64,000 nucleotides of DNA from Malus domestica (taxonomy: Eukaryota > Streptophyta > Magnoliopsida > Rosales > Rosaceae), in assembly GCF_042453785.1 (NCBI RefSeq), contig NC_091670.1, positions 34,793,501 to 34,857,500 of the forward strand, read 5' to 3'. How positions within the stretch are numbered: position 1 is the first letter of the stretch; the number at the start of each line of letters is the position of its first letter. The notes beneath the pieces were generated by a model. It saw only the letters and a list, made by a program, of their open reading frames with translations, had not been told where the DNA came from and made no database searches. Made by a program: the position numbers and the translations under genes. Positions 1-13,760 of this stretch are shown piece after piece.

Positions 1-164
1 AAAAAAAATAGTACCAAACGGTAATACTAAATCAACGTACATTCTCAATTCTCAGTATTAAGTGGACACATACATTCTCAATTCTCAAAGGCTACTTAAA
101 GAGAAAACGTACCTGCCTCCCTGTAAGCACTTGGCGCACGTTAGCATGTGCACCGACGGGTATT

Positions 165-2746
165 ATGAATAGTGAGCTCCGATCCAGCAAAGCCAAGAGG
201 ACTGCCAAACCCTCCTCTCCTTCTTCCACCAACTCCCCCCATGCCCGCCGCCGCCGCCAAATCCTAACCCAATTCCTCTCAATGGCGCGAAAATCCTCGC
301 TCCTCAAGCAATCCCTCGCCACCATCGTCGGCGTCCTCGTCCTCTACGCCTTCCTCAGCACCTTCCTCACTCCCGCCGCCACTTCCAAGCTCGAGAACGC
401 CTTCCCCTCCTTCTCCTCCGCCGCTTCCAATTCGATCTCCAACGAGTTTGTGTCCCGGGAAAATCAGCTTAATTTTCCCGGAAAGCCCGTCAAAGTGTAT
501 CTCTACGATCTCCCGAAGCGGTTCACTTACGGAGTCATCAAGCATCACTCGTTGGCCCGCGGCGGCCGGCCTGACGACGACGTTTTGAAGCTCAAGTACC
601 CCGGTCACCAGCACATGGGCGAGTGGTACCTGTTCCAGGACCTGCTCAAACCCGATTCGGAACGGGTCGGGTCTCCAGTCGAGAATATATTGGATCCGGA
701 AGAAGCAGACTTGTTCTACGTGCCGTTCTTCTCGTCATTGAGCCTGATTGTTAACCAGGCCCGACCGGCCTCCGGGTCGGAGAAGCCGTTGTACAGCGAC
801 GAGGAGAATCAGGTGGCGTTGATTGAGTGGCTGGAGGCGCAGGAGTACTGGAAGAGGAACAATGGCCGAGACCATGTGATCATGGCTTCGGACCCCAATG
901 CTCTGTACAAAGTGATTGACAGAGTGAAAAACTGTGTGTTGCTTGTTTGCGATTTCGGGCGGTTGAAGGAGGACCAAGGATCGCTTGTGAAGGACGTGAT
1001 CGTGCCTTACTCTCACCGCATCAACACTTACACCGGGGATATCAGCGTCGAAAATCGCAACACCTTGTTGTTCTTCATGGGCAACCGCTTCCGAAAAGAG
1101 GTACATCTTCAGTTGCTTACTAAATTGCATATCTTGATCGTTGTTGTTGATTATTCTGATGAATTATCTTGTGGGTTTGTTTGAAATGCTGCATTTTTAT
1201 TAAGCATTGTGTGATTGCTTCTCATCTAAGTCTATGAATTATGGATTTGAATATGAATCAAGAAACTTTATGGGGCAAATGTTTGATATTAGGATCAGTT
1301 ATCTGTCCGCCTGAGCTAATGAGACTTTTGGGGCTTTTTTCGTGTTTGTATAGGGCGGAAAGATACGTGATTTACTTTTCCAATTACTTGAAAATGAAGA
1401 GGATGTTATAGTAAAGCATGGAACACAATCCAGAGTGAGTCGACGGGCTGCTACACAGGGGATGCATATGTCGAAGTTCTGTTTGAATCCTGCTGGTGAT
1501 ACTCCATCAGCCTGCCGACTTTTTGATTCTATAGTTAGCATGTGCGTGCCTGTGATAGTCAGCGATAGCATTGAGCTGCCCTTCGAAGATGTGATAGACT
1601 ACAGAAGGATAGCAATATTTGTAGAATCCAATGCAGCTTTAAAGCCAGGATTCTTAGTCTCAATGCTGAGAGGAATCCCCACTGAGAGAATTCTGGAATA
1701 CCAGACAGAGCTGAATGAGGTTAGTCCAAATCTTTGTATTTTGGGATTTCAGTTGCCTTTTCTTTCTGATGTTTTTCGAGTTTCATTCTGCTCGTGCTAT
1801 TGTTTTCGAATTTTCTTCTGCTTCAGTTCTTGCTGGCTTCTTTTACTCATTTTCAGTTTGGAAGGTTTTACATTTGATTTGGTTGGAGACCAAGCATGGG
1901 GAAAAGGGTAATGGCGAAATGAAGATTAAGAAATGGAAAACATATATAAACCATGAACATGCCTAAGGAAACTAATGCAAACTGATACAGGACTTGTATC
2001 ATATGAGTGTCTGAGATGTAAACCCTGTAATTAGGTCCTCAGTTTCTGAACTGGGATAGTTGCACCGATTTCTCTTTCCTTGAATCACATGGGAAAGCAG
2101 AAGGGGCAAAAAATAATAGAGTTTTCACGGCTAGGAAGGTCTCCTACAGGGTAAAATCATGACATCTTATATCTCTGTCTCACTGGCCACACTCTGACAT
2201 TCTCTGTTAGTTGTGCATTCAGCAAGGTCTTTTCTTTTTATATTTTGTTCATCTTTGACACTGGACAGATGTGGGTATAAGAGCAAGGTTGAACACAAAA
2301 CTGATATGCGTCTCCGTAGAACTGTGGGATGATATTTGACAAGTGTCTAGATAGATTAGTATAATGGTGGACTTTGTGGCAAAGTTGTGTTGATGTGATG
2401 CATAAGAGTTCCACAAGTTTTTTGTGCATCGTATATGTGACTGCAATTTGGTGTATGAAAATGGTACAAACTTAGAGTCATCTACTAAGTAATTCCAGTG
2501 CACAGTTAATGACAGTGGAAATTGCTATTCCTTACTAATCTAAATTGCGTGATTTAGGTGAAGCATTATTTTCAATATGGAGAACCAAATGGAACAGTAA
2601 ATGAAATCTGGCGCCAGATCGCACAGAAGCTCCCTTTTATCAAATTGACAATCAACCGCAACAGGCGACTTGTCAAGAGGGATTCGAATGTGCGAGACTG
2701 CTCTTGTCTCTGCTCAAACCAGACCGGGATTATAACTAGCCTATGA
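165..2746 (+). CDS. ARAD1: ARAD1-like arabinosyltransferase, GT47 exostosin family, 3 exons
   Basis: Family role (known): Golgi type II membrane enzyme that adds arabinose to pectic arabinan side chains. Exons read as 165-1100, 1354-1719 and 2558-2746, all phase 0 with GT-AG borders, giving 496 codons. A hydrophobic anchor ([14 protein letters not shown]) lies near residues 50-65, followed by the exostosin/GT47 domain from about residue 105 ([13 protein letters not shown]) with conserved stretches [55 protein letters not shown] and [16 protein letters not shown], and the cysteine-rich tail [10 protein letters not shown]. Arabidopsis ARAD1 as I recall it starts MARKSSLLK, which here is Met40 (position 282), so a 457-residue protein from 282 is as likely as the longer one from 165. 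It is convergent with NAP1, as in Arabidopsis. The family is very likely; calling it ARAD1 rather than ARAD2 rests on remembered sequence and neighbours. Confidence 0.93.
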
Positions 2747-3208
2747 TACCACTCTCATCAATGAGAGACTGTTAATCAGGTAACACTCTCTACTTCAAAG
2801 GAGGCCGCTCCACCTCTGTAAGTCATTTGGAGCTTCATGTTTTGATCGGAAAGCCTTGGATCGACAATTAGCCATGAGGGATTCGCTTATGCATCTTTGG
2901 AAGAGTGATGAGCGGTCGGTGTTTCGGCGTAAGCTGCTGCTTTTATGCTGGTTATAACGAAGCTGAATGACACGCAGTTCGTTCTTTCACAGATTGGGGT
3001 TTTCGATACAGGGCCTTATACAATTTGCTGTAGTTGTAGATACTGTTGTTTTACTTGGTCATGAATCAGCAGCTGGAAAATTAAAATTAAATTACATGTA
3101 ACTTGTAATTCATTTGTACATTAGTAGATAATAAAAATCATATTTGTTTCATCTATTGTCTTGCCCTGTATCCGTAAACATGTTGCGATCTCAGCCATTT
3201 TTGTCACT

Positions 3209-3404
3209 AAGGGCTCGTTTGGAACTACTTTTAAGACGGTTGAAAGCGCTTTGTGTGAAAATGTTTTTGAAACCAGTCTTTAGTTGAAATGCAAGATTTA
3301 AGTGAATCGTGAAAAAACACCTTGCTTTTGGAAGTTGGAACCTACAAACATATTCTCTAAAAGTGCTTGGAGTCATTTTAAAAGCATTTTCAAACACACC
3401 TTAA
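3209..3404. repeat. MITE-like short inverted-repeat element
   Basis: The left edge GGGCTCGTTTGGAACT and the right edge, read in reverse complement (AAGGTGTGTTTGAAAATGC), are similar over about 18 bases with several mismatches. The body, with AAAGTGCTTGG and TTTTAAAAGCATTTTC, looks like a common dispersed plant MITE. A flanking TAA may be the target duplication, but this is weak. Confidence 0.4.
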
Positions 3405-3593
3405 ATCGTCTCGAACGCAATAGAGAACCATGTTACCAATTCAGTCACAAATCAAGACAAACAATACACAGATCTCTTCTGGTGATTCCGTCGAAGTGTT
3501 CTAACATCCAGGTTAAGAAACTCAGCATGCCACATTTCTCATATGGTATTAAGATTAAAATTTGTGGTGTGCCATCAGCTTCAGATCCTCAAC

Positions 3594-3666
3594 CGGGCGG
3601 CCATTTCAAGCTGATGAAGTTCCAACTTCATCATTTACTGTCTATCTTGTAATGAAGGCCGCCCGG
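3594..3666. other. GC-rich hairpin
   Basis: CCGGGCGGCC and its exact complement GGCCGCCCGG face each other across about 52 bases, with a few extra paired bases inside (ATTTCA/TGAA). It stands out in AT-rich surroundings. Its role is unknown; it could be the core of a small foldback element. Confidence 0.5.
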
Positions 3667-4053
3667 ACTTTTGGATGTAAACTCATTGTCATTCTCACGT
3701 CGCCGCTCCTCTTTGTTACAGAGTGTAGTGTGTAGGGTTTTGGAGGAGAGTTCAGTTCCACAGAGTTGAAAGAGAGATGTTTCGAATACTTTAGGTTTTT
3801 CTCGCCTCACATTCTTGTTTATTTGTGCGAAAATCATTTCCCTTGAATAAAGAAGCACCCAGCGCCGAGTCTCGACTCACATAGGATTAAATTTTATTTC
3901 TGTCTTAATATTTCAGCAACACTCTAGATATACAATTTGTCAAAATTCGTATGAACTAGCCCATCTATCTCTAATAACTGAGGCATTGACAGAATTACAG
4001 AGTAAGATAAATTACCACCCCTTTTACCCTTTAACTCGGTTTCGCTTCGTTTT

Positions 4054-7000
4054 TTACTTGTAGGATATTGGACCGGATCTTGAGACAGCGAACCTCGGTA
4101 GCGGACTGGGGCCGGTACTCCCCGAAGTTGAGCCTTCCACAAACTTAACTTTACTACGGCTTGAGCTGTAATCTAAAGGCCCGGAACGACGAACATTCCT
4201 TAGCCTGCTTTCTGTGCTCCGTAAGCTTCCGCTGTCAGTTTCATGCTCCTGGCTATGGGATGATGATCCTTTGAAATAACTTGAATCATACTGAGGAGTG
4301 GAGTCGCCGCGAGGATGTCGTACTCCAGGAGATGAATGTGAGAGTGATGCAGCAGGTGAATGGCGGGGTGAACCACTTAGTAATGCAAGTGGCGTCGAAG
4401 GAGAGTTTTCGTAATACTGGCTGTAGATCGAACGAAGAATGGCGTATGGAACATGGGGCTCCAGAGAGCTTCGTGGAAGATAAGGCGAGATCTCACAAAG
4501 TTGGTCTAGGAAAATTAGCTGTGCTACGAGATGAGATCTGTGAAGAACAGTTGAAATTATTAGCAGCTTGCACGGGTTAAGTAGGAGAATCGTAGATAAT
4601 GTACATGAGCATGCAAGCAAGCGAAATCTTGCCTTGGTTTTACGTACAATCAAATGAATTACATGTCCCCGACCAAGTGAGAAGGGATGAATGAACTTAC
4701 CGGTTAGTTTCATTCCATGAATCCAGTATAATGCCTGCGGAGAATTTGACGAAGAGCTGCATTGTGGATTTTATGCTTGCTTCAGCTGACGAACGGCTTT
4801 GCATTTCAGTGTCCCCATTATCAGCAGCATGTCCATTTGAGAGAGACTGTCTTTGTTGATGCTCACACTCCAGTCTAACAAACTCACTTCCCGCAATTAC
4901 AGCACTAATGCACCTGCCAACAAAATTTGTCCATGATAGGCATTAATGCATTTGGCAAAAAGACCCATTAATTTTTAGTGATCACGGAGGAATCAAGAAA
5001 CTACATAAACAAAAAATTTCCTGTTGGACTAAGCACTAGTGAATAGGTAAGGGTTTGGATAATTTGGCTTGACGAACTTTAAGTAATCACGAATCCCATC
5101 TTGTATTCAGAAATATCTAGCGTAAAATATAATTCTACTTAATGGTGAAAGTAAATGCAAGTGCACCTTGCCAAGCAGTGGATATTGTTGTTGAATCCCC
5201 CTGTGTCCACGTTGAAGGCAGTTGTATTCCAAATATTTGACATCATGAAAGTGGCAAATAAATAAGGCAAGAAGCTCCATGAACCATCGTTTGCACCTCC
5301 AACCTCTTCTAAGATAAATCTCACCCACTGAGAATCATGATCGTAGACTACACCAAAATTGTTTGCCACCCCTCTCAATCTCCTGATTTCTATCCTTTCA
5401 GGTATTTCTTCAGGTATATGCTTAGCTATCCCGGTCAACAACGAATGTATCAAGGGTGCACCTTCTAAGAGCACAGCTCCAGAAGCTTCAGCTAGAAGTC
5501 TGTCAAAAGCCAAGGCCAGCCCAGCTTGGACGCAAAACCCAATCACAGTGTCTATATCGAGTATCTGCTTTATTGATGCATCTCTTTCTATTCGGTCACC
5601 AGAATGCAGGCTTCCAGCAACTGCCTCTAGCAAGTCACGATTCGATCTCAATGATGTGTCAATACAATTTAAAAGTGCAGCAGTGTGTTCTTTCAGCATT
5701 CTGTCTAACCTGTCAACTCCATAGCCACCAAAAATCCGAACAAAGGCCTTCAATTCTTTAAGATCGGTGACTGAATCAGCAAAATATCCACCAACAGGCC
5801 TTGTGCTCTTGAAACATTTGTGAATTGGAGCAAAAAGGATTCCAGCTCCAGATATATCCTTGATTATATTTTCAATGTACCAGTTACAAACAGCCTCAGT
5901 GGCTGATCCTGTGTGTTGCTCTGCTGGCTTCTCAAACAAATGCAAAGAAGAAACTGGTCCTGAGAAGGCCTCTGAGAGCAGAACTTCTCGAATACCCTGA
6001 GTTAGGTCCATGCTAATATGCTGCTCTGCCAGATGGATGATGCTTATGTGTCTGCGAATAAGTGACTCCAGAACAGAAGGCCGTTGGAGATCATTATCAG
6101 TTTTCAGTGCTGAAAGCAATCTCCTCCTAAGGTTCCCAAGGATGCATTCTCTCATGTACTGTGAAATATAATAATTGGTACACTTCAGTGGAATGCAAGA
6201 ATCACGTAATCTTATGGTTGAAGAAAAAAGAGTATATTACCTCCCTTAACACAAAAACATGGTTTAGTACACATATAGGCTCCATATCATTCAAAACTGA
6301 GCATAAATTGGTCAGTCTCTGCACTGCAGCTTCTAACCTGCCATTACCAAGAAAAAGCAAAGGCACTGTTAGCTGTGTCAAAATATTGGACTTCAAAATA
6401 GAGAGCACACAATATGCATGAAACTATGATGATTAACAACTTACATTTTGATAGAAGTATTATTTTCGGGATGACTCTCCTGACCAGGAAAAGGGAAACC
6501 AGATGGGCCCTTTGGAGATTTAGCTGAAAGATTTGATACTCTGGAAGCATAATTCATATAATACGCTGCTTGCTCCGGGAGAAGCTGAAAATTTTCTCTA
6601 AATTAGTTCTGTAAAACCTAATTGAATAAAATGTTTCTTATTTCCTAGTATTTCAAAATTAGATCAGATAAAAGTGGTTACCTGGTTCTCAAGGGCACCG
6701 AATCCTCCTTCGGAATCAAGTATGTTGATTAATCCCTCGAGTCCTCCCATTATTGATTCGATCAGAGATTCAACATAAAGGACTGCATCCCTGCCAATTT
6801 TAGTTACCTGCTTGCAGTAAGGAGTTAAGCACGGTCATTTCATTTCTGGTCTCATGCATCCATGTGCATGCTGAAGCAAGTTAAGCTATACCATCCGAAC
6901 ATCAGAACATGCTTGATTTTGTCTCAATGCAGGACTTAGTAATGAATTTTTGGCGAGCATGTTAAAAGAATTTTTTGTGTTTTAAATTAGTTAAAACAAT

Positions 7001-10000
7001 GAATGCAATTTGCATGTTGGGACTGTAGATATGTATGGAAAGTTTTAAGGAGGCGTGGAGGAAATTGAATTTATGGATCACCTCTTCTGGAACAATTGGG
7101 GAAGCACATTCTGGAAAACTACTTGCAACGCCAAGCCATGCACAGCAATGCTGTGGGCGACCTTCTGGGCCAAACATAGTATTCCTGAAGACCTTTTTCA
7201 AGAGAAAGAATACAAAAACAATTTTAATTTGTTCAAGTTATTGTTACACTAAATGGGAACTTATCAAACCAATTACAGCTAAAGAGAGAAAGAGCTTACT
7301 GCTGTGAGGTGCTGATGGTAGAAATACAGTTTCTTAAGACTCGCATGCTCTGATAATTGAGTTTCCAGTTCGTCAACACATCTAAATTGAAACATATACA
7401 TGTGTTATCATTGTCAATTTGACACCATCAAATGTCATGTGCAGCCTTGTGTTAATCTAATCATGATATGTTGAAGTTGAAAGCATTTTATTTACTTCAG
7501 GAACTGCTAAATAGATGTTCCAATATCAGCTGTGAAACTATTTTGATCATGCTATGGTCAACAATATTGAAGGGGATCCTTTAAATGTTATTCACTTTTC
7601 AGGCAAAACATTGTGCTATCCTAGCTCCTATAGGTAACATAAAAAATGTTCAAATTATTTTCTTCCTTTTTTTTTTCCCTTTAAAAATCCAAGATGACTC
7701 ATGCGTCCCAAGATTAACAGCACTCGAGAATAAAATGAAACTAGTTAGAATAGCTTCTAGGAATCACCAATAAGATTTTAATTACCATTTTCTCCAACTG
7801 TTCCATGCATTTTTGTTAACTGGTAACAATATTTATCTGCATCAATGTAATTGACTAATTGCAATGGACTACAAAATCATCACAACGAGTAAAACAAAGT
7901 CAGAAGGAGCACCTGGACCAATTGTATGCAGCATTTCCTTCCGATAATAAGCCTTCTTTCCCAGTAGAAACTGTAGCTTTCTCCAAATGTCGTATGTTTA
8001 TAGATGACCGGGAAGATGTGACTATCATCAATATTGATAACCAATCCCTTCGAAATTCCTGTTTAGTAATCACAAAATTAATGCTTAAGAAATGTATAAA
8101 AAGAAAACCTAAATAATTTGAGAACTAATATACTAGAGTGAAGAGTACAATACTGAGAACAGTTATTCATATAGAGCAATACCATTAGGAACTATGCTAA
8201 CAAAAATAAGTAAAAACAACTCAAACTGAATAGACCTGATTGCATAAACTAATTAATTAAAAGAAATTCTGATTAAAAAGGTCATAAAAGGTCGTACCCA
8301 GTGCACAAGGCTCCCGCTTTACGCAGGGTCTGGGAGAGGTGAATGTCGGCTAGCCTTACCCCCATTTATGGAGAGGCTGCTCCCAAAAAGAAATTCTGAT
8401 TAATTAAAAGAAAATTTGATCCACCTTAAAACTCTGATAACCCTTTGTGGTAAATTGTTGGGCATGCGGGATTGGCACTTCTGACTAATTAACATACTTG
8501 AATATATCCATGACACTATCTCTCAAATTTTTCCCATTAATCACAATTTATAGTCCTTATAATTTATACCAAACAAGTAGTCTACACCTATTTCAGCACT
8601 TTGATATAAATTAAAGTGATGAAATAGCAAATGGGAAACTTTATATCCAACAGAGGTGCCAAATAAACACAAGCAAGTGATATCTCAGAATCTACAAGAA
8701 ATATCAATTCGGCATCCGAAAACGTGGGAAGATTTATTCTAAAGAAAACTGAGCATAGTCTGCAGATTTCTTACAGTTAGATCACATGTAATGGCAGATA
8801 CATTTTCACCCTGCGGTTTTGGTATGTTTTCAAGGTGCTGAACAATCTGCTGAAAAAGACCTTTCAAGCTTGAATCTAAGTCAAGAGCCACCATCCCAGG
8901 GGTATTCAACAAAGACCGGATTCTAACAGCACAAGAAGAAAGGTATGATAATGCATAACCTCGAATCGCTGCACAAGAAGAAATATCTTAATGCGGTAAT
9001 ATAAGTTTATATAGAATTTATCATATTTCCTCCATTGAGAAAAATATACACATGAAGATTTCTTAATATAGAAATTATTATATTTCCTCTGTTCAGAAAA
9101 ATGGCATGGCAGACATTAAGTTCAAACTAACCTGCAATGTACTTGCGTACTAAACAGCACAGATGGTCCATTCCATCTAATAAGAACCCGATAGTTGGAT
9201 CACTTGGGTCCTGCAAATGAAATCGTAATAGTTAAAATCAAGCACTTCATTATCAGGTTAAATACTAGGATAAAAGATTGATCATGATGGATCTCAATAG
9301 ATATGGGAAAATATAAAGCTTACAATGTCAACAGGTACCATGCGAGTGGTTTTAGATTTTGATGATGCAATCCCAACATGTTGGAAATACCAGATGACCT
9401 CACATTGAGCAAAAGCCAAGGCAGAGAATACCATCTGTAGAATACATCAAATCATCATAATATTATCAATAAGTTCTAGAGTGTATCATTGTGCAAAATT
9501 TTCAGCTTAAATTTAAAAAAATGCAGTTGAGCATACCGTTTCCAAAAGCACATTAATAGAAGCCTGCAATGAAAACGTACCTGTATGTTTGGAGCCAACA
9601 AACTAGGCTGATCAGTGAAGAAAAGTGCCATTCTTCCAATCTCTTGCTTTAGCAAGATTCTCCTCTCACGATGAATGGCATCACATGAGAGTAATGCTTG
9701 CTCATGCACTTCACTGCATGAAGAAACCATTTTTAATGTGTTCAATGCACTAACACAAACATTGCCAATCATAAAGAAAGTTCATTTGATGGGAACTAAG
9801 GGTACTGATGCATATTTGAAACATGAATACGGATGTCCCAACATGGGATCCGTGCAAATGAGAATTGTATAGTTCCAAGTTCCAAGTTGAGAAAATGATA
9901 AGGTACGAACCTTATCATTTCTCAACTTGGTTTTCATATTTAGACTTCGTGTTATGTACGTACCTTATCATTTTCTCGACTTGCTTTGCTACACTATACT

Positions 10001-13000
10001 CCAGATCTGCTTCTTTTTGCTTCGTACGACCAGACTTTGCCATCTTCTTTGATTCTAAAATTCGTGGCAGGACATATAGCTGATAATCCTCATGCAAAAG
10101 TATATACTGCATGTTTACATTACAACAATTAACTACTGAAAACGATGACAGTATTTCAGTGACAGAAAACTGACAGCAAAAATCACCTCATCCCTGAACA
10201 ATGTAAGAACCAGATTTTCTTTCAATACGACCTGAAAGCCACAAAAGTGTAACAAAAATAAGGGAAAAAAAAGCCAAACACATTATGCATGGTAATATAA
10301 CAAAAAGCACCTACACGTCTAAAGAAAATTCCTAAAACAAATGCCAAAACATGCATATCTTCTCTTCCCTTAAGATTCCCTTAAGATACGCTCAATTTAT
10401 CGAATATAAAATTGGCAAGAGAATTTGAAATCAAACACAGTGTAAGGTTTACCAAAGCAATATCAATGCTAGTGACGCGAAGAAGCTCATCAGGACAAAC
10501 AAGATACCCAAATAATACCCATTCACGATAAGAGGTGACATTTGCTAGATCCTGAGCTCTCTGCAAATGGAAAATAACATTAAACATATAATGCAGTTTG
10601 CAATACCACTACTCTAGCAAAACATTCAGATTGTCAATATAAAAAAGAAGAAACAGTTTAGGAGATTTTTGGTAATATTAAAATTATAAAGTTAAAATGT
10701 CTTACCATTGGATGAGCAGAATTTGTAAGTATGTCTGGATATCGAGGATGATATGGACTTAAAAAACCTTCATTTCTGAGCTTTCTTGTATCTGTTGACA
10801 AAAAAATAATAGGTCCCACAGCCTCTAGCACCTGGCAAAAGAAAAATGAAACTCAATGGCAATATAATTGTTTGTGCTTGACTTATTATCAACATCATCT
10901 TCTATAAAAACATGTACAGTTACACTAACCAAACACACTGTAACTATAGACATTTGTTATCAATTACGACATTTGGGGAGTGGGGATTTGAACTCGGGTA
11001 CGCCTCCTTATTCCATGGCCACAAAATAATAATTATCAAAACCACAGTGATAAATTAAACACAAACTAACCTCTCCAATACGTGGGCTCACAAAATTTAG
11101 GTCTTCTTTTAATCCTTTCAACGGTGGATCATAACTGTCTATAAACTGAACCAACCTATTATCAACAGAAAGAAAAACATAAGACCAGAAGTTTTAAGCA
11201 TGAACAATTAGAATTGAGATTTCCCATTAAGATAAATATCATATTGGGGGCAGGGCTGCACTCAAGCTGAGCCAACAATGAGCTCTCAGTAGAGTCCAAG
11301 CTTGCCACGAGCCTTCTTGTTGAGCCTCAGATCAACTGACTGATGACTGGGTGGCAAGTCACTAAGTTCGTTTGCAAGCCTAATTTTTTTATTTTTTTTT
11401 ATTTTTTTGTGGGGGGAGGTGGGGACTTTTGTTCACTGGTTATGCAATGATACATGGTACACCAGATCTACCTATAGATATTCATGCATGAATATAACAA
11501 GGTCATACTCTTAAGTTCCATATACTCAGTTATGCAGAAGCCTATAACCACTACCCATGTGCTTTATGGAGTCATTTCTAGAATTCCTTTTAAACATTTT
11601 CTGATCCTCTAATAGAAGAACATAGTAAGTAGAATAATCATAAAATAATTTGAATGACAATGATATGCAGCAAAAACAAGTCACTTAGTTCCTACCGATG
11701 ATAAAAATCACAATCTCGGTCTCTTGACATGGAATGCAAAAGGTTATACATTTGTAGCATCATTTTCCTTGGTATCTGTTATAAGCATAGTGTTAGCAGA
11801 ACAATCAGTACATGTATGTATTAAGACAAAGCAAGTAAGACTCAAAAAATGGACAGTGACAAGAAACATATTGAAAAAAGAGAGGAAGAAGAATGGTAAT
11901 TAACTTACCTTCTCCGAGAAAAGGTTAACGCGTACAAAGGAACAAAAGAGATCCATAAATGCATGTAGTATAAGTGAGTTCTGATGGGGCTGCAAAGTAC
12001 TGCACGAAGTTATTAGAGATGCCATGTAAAACCTTTACGTTTAATCAACAATATCATATACAAACTTGAACTCCAAGGAAATAATGCAAGCATTATTTTT
12101 ATTTTCTCAAACTCCCTTGTAAAATGTGAGATGTGACCTTAATTTACTTGTTCACTTCTTAATAAACTCAAATGCATATAGTGGGAAGCACTTTATCAAT
12201 TCATCTGGCTGCATGTCATCAAATTAGTTACATGGAAACATTGCGTTTGTTAGCCAAAAAGGTGTAAGATAGACATTGAGGTTCTTCTTCTGTCTGAAAA
12301 GCAGAAATAAAAATTTCTGACTATAAATCTATATTCACATATGGCTAGTTTGAACAAGCACTATACATCTGTTTCTACTAGAATTGTTACACTTACTAAT
12401 TAGAGAACCCTGTTGTGAACAGTTCACTTGTTTACATAACCAGTTTCAAGATTTGTTCAACTTATTCAATCTACACTTTCAACATGAATCAGTGAGGGTA
12501 TGAGACGGAGATATCAGAAAAATTTAACTATTTCACATCAATCCTATCCTTCTAGATATCAATTTGTTTGGCACGGTGTATAGAGTTGAAAGACAAAACA
12601 GTGTCAATATCATTGTTCCACCCACAATCTATAATTCAGAGGTAAAATAAGTGATAAAGAGACTCACCAACAAGGTAATAACTGTACTGCTCAGATCCAA
12701 TATAAGTCGTAGAGCTTGTTCTCGGAAGGCCATCAAATCAAAAAGCAGCTGATGCATGCAAAAGAAAAGCTATTATTTGACTGCATCTAACATATGGTCA
12801 TCATAAGTCTATAATAGGAAGTGAGCTCGCGATTTGCAGACCATCTCTCAAATGAAAACCACCACCACCCAACAAAAATAATTAATTGTAACCATTGGTG
12901 CAAAAGCTCCTGGACAAATCATTCATGAAATTGTTGTTGATAAACTCGCCACAAATTAAGAATTAGGTTTTAGCCTTTTAGGTTTCAGTAATAGTTGATA

Positions 13001-13760
13001 CCTAACTCCTCTATAAAAAGATAGATGAAACAAGCACAATTAGACACAGATGATAACTACCATCTATCACCAATAACATAAGAACTGAAAAGGAAACTAA
13101 TAGTTCTGCAAAAGCGTTTTATAGAATATGCAGATAATGGAATAATAGAAGTAAATATACTAACTTCATACCTGGATCCATGGCTCTAAGCTTTGTAAAT
13201 GAAGTTCTGCATTATCTTGCAAGGCATCCCAAGAAACCTTATCAATCTGCATCAATACTTTTCCATGTTAGCAATACTGGCTAGCTCAGTAACGCTGACT
13301 AACAAAGGAATACCTAACATTTAAATGAAAACCAATCCATTCTTACACGTTCGAGCTGTAACTTGCTATAATGTTCAGGGAACTTCTTTGAGACTAACAA
13401 GCAAGTTCTTGGATGGTTGGGGAACACACCAGCTTTCCAAAATGCCTCTGAAAATACATGGCCAACTGGATCCGGGTAATCCAAAATTTGGTTCAGCCTA
13501 TACATTTTAGCCATAAGGCCTTCTGCCACTTCAGTTAGTTGAACTACCCACTGCATGTTCAAGCCTTTGTGGGAGCCGCCTGAACTATGGACCTGTCCAT
13601 CAGGACCAGAATTCCTGGAGCTCCTCAAATTCATTGGAGAAGTTGTCTCTGGACCCAAGTACTCAGTCCATCTTGATGGACCCTCCCATTCTCGTGATCG
13701 CACAGAAGTTGGTGACAGTGATGAATCTTGGCTAGAGAAATGTTGTCTCGATTTTGCCAT
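4054..13760 (-). CDS. NAP1: NAP1 / NCKAP1 homologue, SCAR/WAVE complex subunit, 23 exons
   Basis: Family role (known): NAP1 (GNARLED, NAPP) partners SRA1 in the SCAR/WAVE complex that activates ARP2/3, controlling trichome and pavement-cell shape. Exons from the start: 13347-13760, 13172-13246, 12668-12748, 11909-11989, 11696-11775, 11071-11155, 10706-10831, 10453-10560, 10187-10231, 9964-10106, 9581-9713, 9324-9434, 9132-9210, 8775-8968, 7913-8058, 7300-7381, 7082-7192, 6682-6807, 6445-6584, 6241-6337, 5167-6158, 4701-4913 and 4054-4537. They total 4146 bases (1381 codons) with every junction in phase. Conserved stretches include SPTSVRSREWEGPSRWTEYL at the N terminus, DPVGHVFSEAFWKAGVFPNH, ERRILLKQEIGRM, RNTMFGPEGRPQHCCAWLGV, NDLQRPSVLESLIRRH and the tail GPSPLPRFAVSRSGPISYK. 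One exon is only 45 bases. The length is close to the remembered Arabidopsis protein (about 1400). It looks intact. Confidence 0.97.
8276..8385. mobile_element. SINE-like insertion in a NAP1 intron
   Basis: A roughly 110-bp block holding CCCAGTGCACAAGGCTCCCG and GAGAGGCTGCTCCCA, a sequence I recognise as a dispersed angiosperm retroelement fragment. It is flanked by a perfect 17-bp direct repeat, AAAAGAAATTCTGATTA, at 8259-8275 and 8386-8402. It lies between the exons at 7913-8058 and 8775-8968, away from splice sites. The SINE family name is not certain. Confidence 0.7.
9881..9930. repeat. Hairpin made of copies of the neighbouring NAP1 exon end
   Basis: Arms 9881-9903 and 9910-9930 are inverted copies with a one-base difference and a loop of about 6 bases. 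Both copy the 3' end and 5' splice site of the NAP1 exon at 9964-10106: the right arm (CCTTATCATTTCTCAACTTGG) repeats plus-strand 9964-9984 in the same direction, and the left arm is its complement. It sits about 35 bases inside the intron. Confidence 0.85.

Larger units (their letters stand above)
2747..4053. other. 3' intergenic stretch between ARAD1 and NAP1
   Basis: No gene is supported here. It holds the ARAD1 3' UTR (AATAAAAA near 3129), a MITE-like repeat (3209-3404), a GC-rich hairpin (3594-3666) and the NAP1 3' UTR. Short open frames here look random. Confidence 0.6.

Noticed and set aside
4281-5761. Plus-strand frames of about 100-120 codons
   Set aside because: They are antisense shadows of the long 3' exons of NAP1.
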